Assembly: GCF_900291465.1 (NCBI RefSeq)
Contig: NZ_LT985808.1
Location: forward strand, 3,438,670 to 3,502,669
Direction: 5' to 3'
DNA: 64,000 bases
Source of the DNA: Bacteroides sp. Marseille-P3684
GTDB lineage: Bacteria; Bacteroidota; Bacteroidia; Bacteroidales; Bacteroidaceae
The notes beneath the pieces were generated by a model that was given only the letters and a program-made list of their open reading frames with translations, was not told the origin of the DNA and searched no databases. This document shows positions 8,529 to 17,774 of the stretch, in pieces (position 1 is the first letter of the stretch; each line of letters opens with the position of its first letter). A program made the translations under genes and the position numbers.

Positions 8529-9575
8529 ATGAGCAAGGAAAAGTATTCCGGATACGTTCCACCATTTACCGTGACTCCCCGGGCAATCAGCCTTGTTGCC
8601 GAAATATCGGCACAAATCGAACGGTACGCCATACGCATGGAGCAGGCAGATGGGCTACGCTTACGAAAAGCCAATAAAATCAGGACAATCCACAGTTCGC
8701 TCGCCATAGAAGGCAATAGACTGTCAGAGAACCAAGTTCATGACATTTTGGAAGGGAAGCATGTGGTGGCACCATTAAGGGAAATACAGGAAGTCAAGAA
8801 TGCCATACGGACTTATGAGCTGTATACTTCGTTAGATCCGTTTGACTTGAAAGATCTCCTGAAAGCGCATGGGGTAATGATGGAAGCCTTGGTGGATCAT
8901 CCGGGATGCTTCCGCAGCAGTGGAGTCGGCGTATTTGAAGGTGACAGATGTGTTCACCTTGCTCCCCCGCCCATGCGCGTACCCGAACTTATGGAAGATT
9001 TGTTCCATTGGCTGAAACATACTCCAGACCATCTTCTTATCCGTAGTTGCGTTTTTCATTATGAGTTTGAGTTCATCCACCCGTTCAGTGATGGGAATGG
9101 ACGGATGGGACGATTGTGGCAATCTCTCATATTGGGACGCCTCAACCCGGTATTCGAACATCTCCCGATTGAAAATCTGGTATATGCCAACCAACAACTA
9201 TATTACGAAGCCATAGAGTCCAGTACACAACAGGCAGACAGCGGTCCATTCATTGATTTTATGCTGAACGAAATACTCCATGCGCTGAAAAAATATCAGG
9301 GAGAACCACTGATACCTGAAGTTCCTGATAAAGTTCCTGATAAAGTTCCTGATAAACTGAAGCTGCTTCACCCTGAGCTTTCTGACACGACATGGGAAGT
9401 CCTGGCGCGCATTATAGATAATCCACAGGTTACTGCTGTCGAAATCGGGAGCTTCATGGGGATTTCAGACAGAATGGTCAGGAAACACATAGCCTTGCTT
9501 CGTAATGCCCACATTATCTATAGACACGGAAGCAACAAGAGCGGCTATTGGCGCCTGCTTGATGAAGAGGAATGA
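8529..9575 (+). CDS. Fic family protein with N-terminal inhibitory helix and C-terminal winged helix
   Basis: 348-residue cytosolic protein, predicted to AMPylate target proteins. The catalytic motif HPFSDGNGRMGR starts near residue 184. An inhibitory motif of the form SxxxEG (SLAIEG, residues 57-62) precedes it, so this is an intramolecularly inhibited (class II) Fic. Three tandem copies of VPDK (about residues 265-276), encoded by a perfect 12-bp DNA repeat, form a linker to a winged-helix tail (ISDRMVRKHIALLR...GSNKSGYWRLL). Base composition is lower in GC than the preceding genes. No separate antitoxin is visible, in line with self-inhibition. Target unknown. Confidence 0.92.
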   Translation: MSKEKYSGYVPPFTVTPRAISLVAEISAQIERYAIRMEQADGLRLRKANKIRTIHSSLAIEGNRLSENQVHDILEGKHVVAPLREIQEVKNAIRTYELYTSLDPFDLKDLLKAHGVMMEALVDHPGCFRSSGVGVFEGDRCVHLAPPPMRVPELMEDLFHWLKHTPDHLLIRSCVFHYEFEFIHPFSDGNGRMGRLWQSLILGRLNPVFEHLPIENLVYANQQLYYEAIESSTQQADSGPFIDFMLNEILHALKKYQGEPLIPEVPDKVPDKVPDKLKLLHPELSDTTWEVLARIIDNPQVTAVEIGSFMGISDRMVRKHIALLRNAHIIYRHGSNKSGYWRLLDEEE

Positions 9576-9650
9576 CAGCTCTCCTTCAGCCATCGGTATG
9601 CCCGTCTTTCTATAAACGCACTCATTACATTTAATATTCAGGACTGAATG

Positions 9651-9682
9651 CTTGCCTATTTCAACTGTACTGATTAGCTTTG
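9651..9682 (+). promoter_or_regulatory. Promoter of the lipoprotein gene
   Basis: cTTG at 9651-9654, a 20-base spacer, then TAgcTTTG at 9675-9682, 26 bases before the ATG. Good match to the Bacteroides primary-sigma consensus. Confidence 0.7.
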
Positions 9683-9708
9683 CGAACATTACCTATAAAC
9701 CTTTAAAC

Positions 9709-10713
9709 ATGAAAAAGATTTTCTTACTTATGTTCGCAGCTATTTGCTTTGCGGCATGTGGTGGTGACGAGAACAGCATTCCGGGCGTAACTCCCGACGA
9801 ACCGAACACCACCCCTAAGGAGTTTCTAGTCTCTCTGGGCTTCTCCGGTGAAATCACATCCATCGAGGAAAGTCCTCTCTCACGGGCTGCCACCAACGAT
9901 CTCTATGGCATTCAAGTCTATTCTTCTCCGGCTTCAGCAGACGATTATAGGCCCTATGCCTATGGCTTGTTTGACAGCAAGGACGGCATGGTCATCAAGC
10001 TGCTGGAGGGATATAAGTATAAGTTCGTTTCATCCATGGTGGTGGATGGGAAACAGAAAATCAAATCTTATGACTATGGAACTTCATACTGGCAACCGTT
10101 CTATACATCCAACGCAACCACACTAGAGAATAAATTTGTCTATGATAGTGGCAAAGAAATGGACTATTTGGATGATGGACGTACTTATTTAGCTGAACTA
10201 TCCGATCCACTCAACCATCCCAACACCATACGTTACTATGGTGAAGTGACCGACTACGTCCCGACCGCAAACGGTTCCGTATCCATCAATATGAAGAAAG
10301 TAATATTCGGAGCTAAATTTATAACGGAAGGATTCACGGAAGGTACATTGTACATCAAGCTGAAAGATGCTCCCACTTTGCAATTGGTCTTTCCGCAAAC
10401 AGAAGTAGAAGATATCTTCACATTTAAAAATGGTTATCAGAACGGTAACCGTTGGACTGCCGATACCTACACAGAAAACATTCTGGTCTCCATCTCCTGG
10501 CAGAAGAACGACGGAGCCATTGTGCCTCTCATCAATCAGGAAGTTACCTTCAAACGTAATATAAAGACCACCATCACGGTGAAGGTGAATGACAGCTCAG
10601 TCAATCAGGGACTGAACATCACGGAAGAGAAAAACGAACTCCAACCGGGTGAAAACATTGTGCTTGAATCTTCCGGTGCAGGTAATACGCCGGTTAATCC
10701 GAGCACCAATTAA
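9709..10713 (+). CDS. Lipoprotein of unknown function
   Basis: 334 residues. MKKIFLLMFAAICFAAC is a signal peptide with a lipobox ending at Cys17, followed by the acidic GGDENS typical of surface-exported Bacteroidetes lipoproteins. The ATG at 9709 is chosen because it begins the signal peptide and lies 26 bases after a consensus promoter. The mature part is beta-rich, with aromatic/charged alternation and no motif I recognise. Size and general pattern could suit a fimbrillin-like or surface-adhesin protein, but I see nothing decisive. The gene is monocistronic, bounded by its own promoter and terminator. Confidence 0.75.
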   Translation: MKKIFLLMFAAICFAACGGDENSIPGVTPDEPNTTPKEFLVSLGFSGEITSIEESPLSRAATNDLYGIQVYSSPASADDYRPYAYGLFDSKDGMVIKLLEGYKYKFVSSMVVDGKQKIKSYDYGTSYWQPFYTSNATTLENKFVYDSGKEMDYLDDGRTYLAELSDPLNHPNTIRYYGEVTDYVPTANGSVSINMKKVIFGAKFITEGFTEGTLYIKLKDAPTLQLVFPQTEVEDIFTFKNGYQNGNRWTADTYTENILVSISWQKNDGAIVPLINQEVTFKRNIKTTITVKVNDSSVNQGLNITEEKNELQPGENIVLESSGAGNTPVNPSTN

Positions 10714-10736
10714 CCGTCCTTAAGACCTGTTCAGTA

Positions 10737-10780
10737 AAGCCTATCCACATGCCCCACGCGTATGTGGATAGGCTTTTTTT
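10737..10780 (+). terminator. Strong intrinsic terminator
   Basis: 14-bp stem AAGCCTATCCACAT / ATGTGGATAGGCTT with an 11-base loop, then a run of T. It ends the lipoprotein transcript and lies just past the 3' end of the convergent phosphatase gene. Confidence 0.9.
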
Positions 10781-10797
10781 ATACCCTTCAAACACCG

Positions 10798-12042
10798 TTA
10801 GAACGTTATTTGAAAGGAGGCGCCGCCCACGAGCTGGTTCATGTATTCACCGCTGCTCTTGCTGTGGGAAGGCAGGAGATTGTAGTCCATGAACAGCTTC
10901 ACGCCGTAATGGTGCGAGGCACGGAACGTCAGGGAAGCTCCGGTGCCGAAACCGATGCCGCAGCGGGCAGGAACGGTCTGGTCGGTCAGCTCCAGACGAG
11001 GGTAATGCACCAAGCCCGTCAGGAGCTTGCTGCCGATGAGCCAACGGTGGGAAAGAGGATAGGAGAAGTAACTTCCGCCGAACAACGACAGGGCATCGAA
11101 GGTGTTGTCCTCGGCCAGGCTTCCGTTGACAATGATGGAGGTGGAGGACACCGTGAAGCGTCCGCCTATCCCGACGTAAGGGTTGAAGAACCACGCCCCT
11201 TCCAGACCTGCCGAACTACCGGAGGAGGTGCGGAACTCATGCTCCTCGTCGATGTCGTAACTGCTCAGCGGGATGTTCAGACCCATGTACAGACCGAAGA
11301 ACGAAGGAGCGTCCGTGCGGTCGATGAGTCCTTCGTCGGGCAGCTCGTTGATGCCCCTGCCGCGGAAGATGAGGTCGGCAAGGTAGTAGCCTGCCTCGGT
11401 CGAGAGGATGCCTATACCCGCACCCGTCAGTACATCGCTCAGCCAGTGCTTGTTGTTCGCCATGCGCATCAGTCCCGTAGCCGTTGCCACCGAATAGGCG
11501 CCGATGCCTACCCACGGACTTCTGTGTCCGTACTCCTTGGTCAGCATGGTGGCGGTCATGAAGGCGGTGGCTGTATGCCCCGAGGGGAAGGAATGATTGT
11601 CGGAGCCGTCGGGACGGGTCACGTGGGTCGTCTGCTTCAGTGTGTTGACGGCTCCTGCCATCAGTGCGACCGAGAAGGCATCCGACGTCAGCATGCGCCC
11701 CCACGAACTGCGCCCTTTCACCCCGACAACCTTCATGCCCAGCAGGACGGCGGCAGGGAGATACTGCATGTAGTCGTCGGCATGCCGACGGAAGACCGGG
11801 AGATAGTCGTTGCGGAGGTTGCGGAAATGGTCGTCCTCGCCCTTGACCAGCAGACCGCTGGCGATAAGGGGAACACTGACGTAGGTCATGCGGAATGCCG
11901 GGAAGTCCGTCAGCCTGTCGATAAAGGCATCGTGGGAAACGGCTGACGGTTTCACTGCGAGGGTGTCGGTCTGTGCCTTCAGTCCCGAGGGGATGAGTGA
12001 CAGGCTGAGACCGACGAGAAGAAAGAGACTCTTTGCTACCAT
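10798..12042 (-). CDS. PAP2-family phosphatase with C-terminal outer-membrane barrel-like region
   Basis: 414 residues from the ATG at 12042; the in-frame extension upstream begins with TTG and is not needed. A signal peptide (MVAKSLFLLVGLSLSLIPSG) precedes a PAP2 domain with all three motifs: KQTTHVTRP (K-x6-RP, about 136-144), PSGHT (about 153-157) and RMANNKHWLSD. These form the vanadate-peroxidase-like acid phosphatase site. The C-terminal ~170 residues are beta-rich with alternating aromatic residues and end in ..SFQITF, typical of an outer-membrane barrel. Related proteins dephosphorylate lipid A or undecaprenyl-PP; the substrate here is unknown. Confidence 0.85.
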   Translation of the reverse strand: MVAKSLFLLVGLSLSLIPSGLKAQTDTLAVKPSAVSHDAFIDRLTDFPAFRMTYVSVPLIASGLLVKGEDDHFRNLRNDYLPVFRRHADDYMQYLPAAVLLGMKVVGVKGRSSWGRMLTSDAFSVALMAGAVNTLKQTTHVTRPDGSDNHSFPSGHTATAFMTATMLTKEYGHRSPWVGIGAYSVATATGLMRMANNKHWLSDVLTGAGIGILSTEAGYYLADLIFRGRGINELPDEGLIDRTDAPSFFGLYMGLNIPLSSYDIDEEHEFRTSSGSSAGLEGAWFFNPYVGIGGRFTVSSTSIIVNGSLAEDNTFDALSLFGGSYFSYPLSHRWLIGSKLLTGLVHYPRLELTDQTVPARCGIGFGTGASLTFRASHHYGVKLFMDYNLLPSHSKSSGEYMNQLVGGASFQITF

Positions 12043-12130
12043 AATCTGAGTGGTTGGTGATTTCGTTGGGAGCAAAGGTAAAGGGAGGATTTTGTAGGAA
12101 CTTTGAAGATGAGGAGCCTAGTGGACGCTC

Positions 12131-13213
12131 TCACGAGAAATCGACCGTAAAGCAGTGTCTGCCGGTGTAGCTGTAGGAAACCTTCCACCCGTGATACTGG
12201 CAGATTGCCTTCACGATGGCAAGCCCCAGTCCGTTGCCCTTGACCTGCTCGGAGGGACGGTAGAAACGGTTGAACAGCAGGCGTTCGTCGAGGGCTTTTC
12301 CATCGGACGTGTTCGACACCGTCAGGCTGCCTGCCGCCACGGTCACGGTTATCTCCCCACCGGGACGGTTGTGGCGCACGGCATTCACCACGAGGTTGTT
12401 GACCAGACTCTCCAGCAGCGTCCGGTTGGCACGCACCGTCAGGGTCCGTACACGGAAGTCGCGGTGCAGCGTCAGGTCGCCTGCCAGGCTCTCCAGCGAT
12501 GGGAGAAGCTCGTCCAGAAGTCCGACGAGGTCCACCTCCTCGGTCTGTCCGTACTGGCTGTTCTCGATTCTGGCGAGAAGCAGCAGGTTGCGGTTCAAGC
12601 GGGTCAGGCGGGACGAGACCTGATAGAGGTCCTGAATCATCGCCGCCTGCGGTCCGGTCAGGTCCGGACGCTGGAGCAGCAGGTCCAGCTTGCTGCGGAA
12701 GACTGCCAGCGGGGTCTGCAACTCATGGGAAGCGTTCTCGGTGAACTCCTTCTGAAGGCGGTAACTGTTCAGACTGTTTCGCATGAGCGTCTGCAACGCC
12801 CGGTTCAGCCGGACAAACTCAGCGACACGGCTTGTCGGCAGGTCGGGCAGACGTCCGTCCTCCAGGCGGAAGTTCTCGATGCTGCGGAGGGTCTCGTCGA
12901 AGGGTCGCCACAGACGGCGGGCAATGAAGCGCAGGGTCAGCACGATGGAGACTGCCAGCACCAGGGATATGACACCGAACTGGAGCATGATGCCCTGCAT
13001 GATGTCTTCCTCCAGGTCGACGGACGGAAGCGGATGGTCCCGCCCCACCACCTCAATCACCCGTATCAGGTCTTCGGCATAAAACCACCGGGTGAGGAAG
13101 TAGAACAGCGGCGTGGCAAGCAACAGCAGCCCGATGATGCAGCCGACGAACGGCACCAGCATCTTCTGCGACAGACTCTTTGTCCCCTTCGTATGCAGGG
13201 ATTCACTCTTCAT
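12131..13213 (-). CDS. Two-component sensor histidine kinase
   Basis: 360 residues. Two membrane segments (about 17-40 and 78-98) flank a short periplasmic loop, followed by a linker, a HisKA domain with the phospho-acceptor in ENASHELQTP (His near 163), an N box (NLVVNAVRHN) and a G2 box (GNGLGLAIVKA). The G1 box is unusual (VSNTSDGKA rather than DNGxG), a variant seen in many Bacteroidetes kinases. The ATG at 13213 overlaps the response-regulator stop by 11 bases. An ATG at 13234 with a better Shine-Dalgarno-like AGGA is an alternative. Signal unknown; the neighbouring phosphatase and OmpA genes hint at envelope sensing (inference). Confidence 0.9.
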   Translation of the reverse strand: MKSESLHTKGTKSLSQKMLVPFVGCIIGLLLLATPLFYFLTRWFYAEDLIRVIEVVGRDHPLPSVDLEEDIMQGIMLQFGVISLVLAVSIVLTLRFIARRLWRPFDETLRSIENFRLEDGRLPDLPTSRVAEFVRLNRALQTLMRNSLNSYRLQKEFTENASHELQTPLAVFRSKLDLLLQRPDLTGPQAAMIQDLYQVSSRLTRLNRNLLLLARIENSQYGQTEEVDLVGLLDELLPSLESLAGDLTLHRDFRVRTLTVRANRTLLESLVNNLVVNAVRHNRPGGEITVTVAAGSLTVSNTSDGKALDERLLFNRFYRPSEQVKGNGLGLAIVKAICQYHGWKVSYSYTGRHCFTVDFS

Positions 13214-13880
13214 GCCATTTGTATCCTGTTCCATAGACGTTCCTGATGCAGTCCGCCACTCCGGCGTCCGCCAGCTTGGCTTTGAGGTTCTTGATATGAG
13301 TATAGACGAAGTCGTGGTTGTCCAGCATGTCCGCCATGTCGCCACTGAGGTGCTCGGCGATGGACGCCTTCGACACGACCCTCCCGGCGTTGCTGACGAA
13401 GAACAGCAGCAGCTCGTATTCCATCCGGGTCAGTACCACGGGACGTCCGTCGACACGTACCGACTTGCCGGGCAGGTTGATTTCGATGCCGTTGCTCCAG
13501 AGCGTATTGTTGGCAGCAAACTCTTTCCGGCGGATGAGGGCATAGATGCGCATGCTCAGCTCAGCCAGGTGGAAGGGCTTGGACAGGTAGTCGTCCGCTC
13601 CCAGCTCCAGTCCCTTGATTTTGTCGTCCAGCGAGTCTTTTGCCGACACGATGATGACACCCACGGGATTACGCCTGCGCCGGAGTTCGCGCAGGAGGTC
13701 CAGCCCGTTGCCACCGGGCAGCATCAGGTCGAGCACCACGCAGTCATAGTCATACAGGCCGGTCTTCATCCCGGCTTCCTCGTAGGAGAATGCCTGCTCA
13801 CACACGTAATTTTCCGAACTGAGGTAGGACACGATGTTGTCCGACAGTTCCCGTTCGTCTTCTACAATCAGCAGTTTCAT
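13203..13880 (-). CDS. OmpR/PhoB-family response regulator
   Basis: 225 residues from MKLLIVEDE. The receiver domain has the acidic pair ED, phospho-acceptor Asp51 in VVLDLMLPG and the switch Lys in VSAKDS. The C-terminal winged helix ends in DNHDFVYTHIKNLKAKL and NVYGTGYKW, as in OmpR/PhoB regulators. The start at 13880 is fixed by the conserved N-terminus. A TAacTTTG element on the minus strand (13943-13950) may be its -7 box. It is cotranscribed with the overlapping kinase gene. Confidence 0.93.
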   Translation of the reverse strand: MKLLIVEDERELSDNIVSYLSSENYVCEQAFSYEEAGMKTGLYDYDCVVLDLMLPGGNGLDLLRELRRRRNPVGVIIVSAKDSLDDKIKGLELGADDYLSKPFHLAELSMRIYALIRRKEFAANNTLWSNGIEINLPGKSVRVDGRPVVLTRMEYELLLFFVSNAGRVVSKASIAEHLSGDMADMLDNHDFVYTHIKNLKAKLADAGVADCIRNVYGTGYKWHEE

Positions 13881-14016
13881 TTGAATAGGGAGTAAGGCCC
13901 GGACGGGCAATCCGTCCGTCGGGCAGTTAAGGCTTCCGCCTGCAAAGTTATCAGATGGATGCAAAGATGCGAACAGATTCTGTAGCAAATTTGAAGTCCG
14001 CCGCCCCTGAAAAGAC

Positions 14017-14048
14017 AAGAGGGCACGTCGTCGGCGACGTACCCTCTT
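14017..14048 (-). terminator. Terminator-like hairpin downstream of the AraC gene
   Basis: 14-base arms (AAGAGGGcACGTCG / CGACGTaCCCTCTT, one internal mismatch) around TCGG. On the minus strand the stem is followed by TTGTCTTTTC. It separates the AraC gene from the two-component operon. Confidence 0.75.
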
Positions 14049-14119
14049 TCCACTTTATGCAACCTAATCCTATAGCACCATGAGTGATGGATGTATAGTC
14101 TGCTGATCGTGCCACCGGG

Positions 14120-14995
14120 TCATTCAACCCAGTAACGTTTTTGCGCTTGTTCGATAAGTTCCTTGGGCGTGCAGTTGAATGTCTTCCGCACGTATCTGTT
14201 CAATTGTGATTGTGAGTCGAAGTCGCAGACCTCCAGCAGCTCCTTCACGGAGATACCCGGGCGGCAAGCCTTCCCCAGCAGACGGTTCGCCCGCTGACGG
14301 AGCAGCCACTGCTTGGCGGTGATGCCGAAGGCGCTCTTGAACTTCGTGAAAAAGACGCTGCGACTGAACTGGGACAGCTCAATCAGCCCTGCGATGTTGT
14401 CCACCTTGGGATAGTTCTGCAAGACAAAGCTCTTGAACTCCGGTTCGTCGCCGAGGATGGGACGGAAGAAGCCCACCATGTCCTTCCGCGGATAGAACTC
14501 CTTCAGCAGAAGGATGAACTCCTGCGACATGACCTTGTGCCAATGGGGGCACATGGCCTTCCGCCTCAGGCAGTAGGCAAGTGTCTCGGTGAACAGCGCC
14601 AGCGAGGGCTGCATCTTCAACGGACGCACCTCGTCCGATACGGAGCAGGCGTGCTCGTGCAGAAGCTGGAGCAGCGCACTGTTGCACAGGTTCGTCAGGT
14701 GCTCGAACGCCAGCGAGACAAAGTGGGTCTGCGGACGTGCCTCCAGACGGATGAACGAGGACTGGGGTAACAAGAGGATATTGCCTTCCACAAACTCGCC
14801 GCAATAGCTGTCGGTGTTGAGCAGGACGCTGCCCCGGGTCAGAAACAGGATGAAGTTTTTACTGCTATACTCGCATTCCAAAACCGTAGTGGTGTCAAAG
14901 GCCAGATGCTTGAACCAGCAATCGTCATTGACGACAGGCTCCATACAAGCCGGCTGCTCTGTCTTTACAGTCAATAGGGTATTAAAATCGTTCAT
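14120..14995 (-). CDS. AraC-family transcriptional regulator
   Basis: 291 residues. The N-terminal ~170 residues form a cupin-like sensory part (ECEYSSKNFILFLTRGSVLLNTDSY). The C-terminal ~100 residues carry two helix-turn-helix units: FSRSVFFTKFKSAFGITAKQW and ISVKELLEVCDFDSQSQLNRYVRKTFNCTPKE, the latter close to the AraC signature. It is isolated by a terminator on one side and a 200-bp gap on the other. The target is not evident; it may regulate the adjacent envelope genes. Confidence 0.88.
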   Translation of the reverse strand: MNDFNTLLTVKTEQPACMEPVVNDDCWFKHLAFDTTTVLECEYSSKNFILFLTRGSVLLNTDSYCGEFVEGNILLLPQSSFIRLEARPQTHFVSLAFEHLTNLCNSALLQLLHEHACSVSDEVRPLKMQPSLALFTETLAYCLRRKAMCPHWHKVMSQEFILLLKEFYPRKDMVGFFRPILGDEPEFKSFVLQNYPKVDNIAGLIELSQFSRSVFFTKFKSAFGITAKQWLLRQRANRLLGKACRPGISVKELLEVCDFDSQSQLNRYVRKTFNCTPKELIEQAQKRYWVE

Positions 14996-15195
14996 TCAAT
15001 AAAAAGCTACTGAGTTCATGTCCTTCGCCGTGAGGATATGAGCTATCATCTTACCACCCGCAAAATTCGGCATTCTGCGCTGAACGAACGTTACCTATCC
15101 GGGGGATACGTTGCCACATAACCCCTCCCCTCTTTCCTATCAGCGCGCAAGTGTTTGCACATTGCAGTCGAGGGGAGAGGCAGACGCCCCGTTCC

Positions 15196-16053
15196 CTATT
15201 CACTGACAGCCTTGTAGGTGTAGGCTTTCCCGTCCACGCGCAGGGTCGCACGGTTCTCATTGTCGATGCTCCACTCCACCTTGTCGTCGGCATAAACAGC
15301 TGTCTTTGCCGAGGCTTCCGTCTGCGGAAGGGTGTAGCAATGTGCGAGGTCGGCATGCAGGAGCTTGACCAGGGCGCGGTTTCCGTCGTTGTAGTAGACC
15401 ACGTCGAAGGAGGCTGGACCCTCTCCGTCCGCTACATATACCGTGTTGGCAGGTGCCAGCAGCGTGAAGCGGAAGTCGTTTTTACCGTCCGTGAAGTCAG
15501 CCTGGACAAACGGCGCCTTCTGCACAAAGTCCACAGGCAGCCTCAACGAAGCCGTCCCGTCCTTGTACTCCTCGGCAGAGTCCGTCCGTGCAACGGACTT
15601 CAAGGCATACTCTTCTCCCTTGAACGAGAGGTCGGCATAGTGCACCCCGCCCTTCTCATAGAGCTTGAGAGAAGCGTCCTCACCCTGACGGGTCTCCTTC
15701 AGCTGCAGCGTCGTGTACAGCTCTGCCAGCTGTTTGTCGGAAGAGACCAGGCGCAAGGGCTGTTCACCGGACGACAAGCCTCCGTCCGTCAGGGTGAACT
15801 CCTTGCCGTTGTCCAGGCGGAGCACTTTCCCGTCGAGGGTGGCGTCCCCGCAAGTGAGGAACGAACCCGGACGGGAGAGATATTTCTCAAACAGTTCGTA
15901 CCGGTTGCCATCGACAGCCAGCATGACATAGGTGCCGGCACAGTCGGCTGCCGGCAGGACGCCTTCGTAAGTGCCGTCGCAGGACGGCTTCGTGGCGCAG
16001 GAGGAGCATACTGACAGAACCGCCAGCAGCCCCCATTGTAGAATCTTATTCAT
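15196..16053 (-). CDS. NlpE-like copper-resistance-family lipoprotein
   Basis: 285 residues. The signal peptide (MNKILQWGLLAVLSVCSSC) has a lipidation Cys near 19. The mature start CDGTYEGVLPAADCAGTYVMLAV is the NlpE N-terminal-domain pattern (YEGxLPxADCxG). A lipocalin-like beta-strand pattern follows, with GKEFTLTDGG resembling the later NlpE strands. In Enterobacteria NlpE senses surface contact and envelope stress; here only the fold is inferred. The gap upstream of its start carries palindrome array 2. Confidence 0.72.
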   Translation of the reverse strand: MNKILQWGLLAVLSVCSSCATKPSCDGTYEGVLPAADCAGTYVMLAVDGNRYELFEKYLSRPGSFLTCGDATLDGKVLRLDNGKEFTLTDGGLSSGEQPLRLVSSDKQLAELYTTLQLKETRQGEDASLKLYEKGGVHYADLSFKGEEYALKSVARTDSAEEYKDGTASLRLPVDFVQKAPFVQADFTDGKNDFRFTLLAPANTVYVADGEGPASFDVVYYNDGNRALVKLLHADLAHCYTLPQTEASAKTAVYADDKVEWSIDNENRATLRVDGKAYTYKAVSE

Positions 16054-16420
16054 CGTGTGTTGAGTTTTAAATCAGTTAGTTTCAGGTGTACTCCCGTGGT
16101 CAGTGTGCCAGGCATGGTGGACCAGCTGACGAGGAGGCGGCCTCTGACGTCATCCATCCCGGGGACAGACCTCATCAAAGCCCGGCTTAGACGGACCAAA
16201 GTATAATACTTAGGCAGCCTAAGTATAATACTTAGACCCCCTAAGTATTATACTTTGGTCCATCTAAGTGGCGCTTCCTGCACGTTCATCCCCCGCTCGG
16301 ATGCGGTTAAGGGCCGGCTTGTAGTCGGAAAGGAGCACGGAGGAGCAGAGATTCGGGTCTTAATGAAGCGTTGCTGAGTATGGAGAGAATGCTGCTGCCC
16401 TCCGTGCGGGTAAGAGTTTG
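16054..16420. other. 367-bp intergenic gap holding palindrome array 2
   Basis: Between the OmpA-family gene (3' end) and the NlpE-like gene (5' end), both on the minus strand. It contains the inverted/palindromic array at 16186-16268. I see no gene and no consensus promoter in the rest. Confidence 0.6.
16186..16268. repeat. 22-bp-period palindrome array 2 inside a large inverted repeat
   Basis: Three copies of the near-palindrome AAGTATAATACTT (third copy AAGTATTATACTT) start at 16199, 16221 and 16243, exactly 22 bp apart. The outer two are in opposite orientation, so the block 16186-16214 is the reverse complement of 16240-16268 (29-base arms, one mismatch) around the central copy. Confidence 0.9.
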
Positions 16421-17554
16421 TTATTTTCCTTCCTGTATGGTGCAGATGCTGACACGGTTCCAGTCGGGTTCAGAGAACATGTTGCCCACGCCCTGACCTT
16501 CTGCCGTGATGCGGGTGGCATTGATGCGGTATTTGCGTACCAGCAGGTTCATGACTGCCTGTGCACGTGCCCGGGCGATGCGCTCGTTCACCTCCAGGCT
16601 GCCTTCGGGCGAAGCATATCCCTTGATGACCACACGGGCATCCTTGTGCTTGTTCAGGTAGGTGGCAATGCGCTCCACGTTGGGCAGCTGGGAAGCGTCG
16701 ATGGTGGAACGTCCCTGACGGAAGGTCACAACCGACTCCAGCGTCTTGGCCGTCTCGACCACGGTCTGCACTTCAGGCTTCTTGTTGCGGCAGTCATCCA
16801 GTTCGCGCTTCAGCTGGTCAGCACGCTCGTTGGCAGCCGACAGGTCGCGCTGACGGGCATCATTCTCTGAAATCAGCTCGTTGATGCGGCGGTTCAGTCC
16901 GTCAATCTCTGCCTGGCTGCGTGCCTGTGCCTTCGTGAAGTGGTGCTCACCGTTGCTGTTGCCGAAGTGATAGACCAGTCCGGCGGTGATTTCCACGACG
17001 GCATTGTTGCCGTTGAAACGGGACTTGTGCGCGTCGAAGTCTCCCTCCATGTTGTAGATGATGGCAGGCTTCAGTGCCAGGGTCCATGCACGGGACTCAC
17101 CCATGTTGAAGTTGAAGTTCAGACCGAACTTCGTGGAGAAGGCATTGTCATCGCCCGGTCCGTCGACGTACGAGTGCAACCATCCGACGCCGGCAACGGT
17201 CTCGATTTCGAAGACGCGGGGAGTGCCGGTGTAGCCGCCCCACCAGTTCATCAGGTTGACCTTACCCAGCAAGCTCACATTCGAGGCATCAAAGGCGGTC
17301 TTGCTCTCACTGGTATTGATATATCCCATGCCTTCCACACCGATGCCGAACGCCGGGGTCACCTGTTTCGTTAGCTCCACGCCTGTCGCGGCACGCATGC
17401 TCTTAAAGAACGGGCTGTGCTTCAGGGGAGTGACGACACCGCCCTTCAGACCGAACGACCAGTTATCAAAAAACTTCGCCCCTTCAAGCAGTTCTTGACC
17501 GTAGGCGCTGAATGTGCTCGCAGCGAGCAACAAAGATAGGAACGTTTTCTTCAT
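16421..17554 (-). CDS. OmpA-family outer-membrane protein
   Basis: 377 residues. A signal peptide (MKKTFLSLLLAASTFSAYGQ) precedes an N-terminal beta-barrel of about 200 residues (FDNWSFGLKGGV, GLVYHFGNS), then a coiled-coil-like linker (ARSQAEIDGLNRRINELISE...LKRELDDC). The C-terminal OmpA peptidoglycan-binding domain has VVIKGYASPEGSLEVNERIARARA and ends in RVSICTIQEGK. It tethers the outer membrane to the wall. The 5' leader contains a short GACTG/CAGTC hairpin (17590-17604). Confidence 0.9.
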   Translation of the reverse strand: MKKTFLSLLLAASTFSAYGQELLEGAKFFDNWSFGLKGGVVTPLKHSPFFKSMRAATGVELTKQVTPAFGIGVEGMGYINTSESKTAFDASNVSLLGKVNLMNWWGGYTGTPRVFEIETVAGVGWLHSYVDGPGDDNAFSTKFGLNFNFNMGESRAWTLALKPAIIYNMEGDFDAHKSRFNGNNAVVEITAGLVYHFGNSNGEHHFTKAQARSQAEIDGLNRRINELISENDARQRDLSAANERADQLKRELDDCRNKKPEVQTVVETAKTLESVVTFRQGRSTIDASQLPNVERIATYLNKHKDARVVIKGYASPEGSLEVNERIARARAQAVMNLLVRKYRINATRITAEGQGVGNMFSEPDWNRVSICTIQEGK

Positions 17555-17774
17555 ACATTAATTGGTTTATCAACTTCCGTCGCTCAGCTGACTGCCGGGC
17601 AGTCGGGCAGATGCGGAAGCTTCATTAATACTATTACGATTCAACTCACCAACCGAACGTGCCCGTGCATCGCCGATTGGTTTTGCAAAAGAACAGAAAA
17701 GCCCGTTTCGCCCTCCGTCTAAAAATCCAAAAGAGTTTGCATTTCGTCTTTCGTCCTCCCGGGGCGGGCAAGGG

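Noticed and set aside
10762-11946. 394-codon plus-strand frame
   Set aside because: Overlaps the PAP2 phosphatase gene, whose three motifs are intact on the minus strand.
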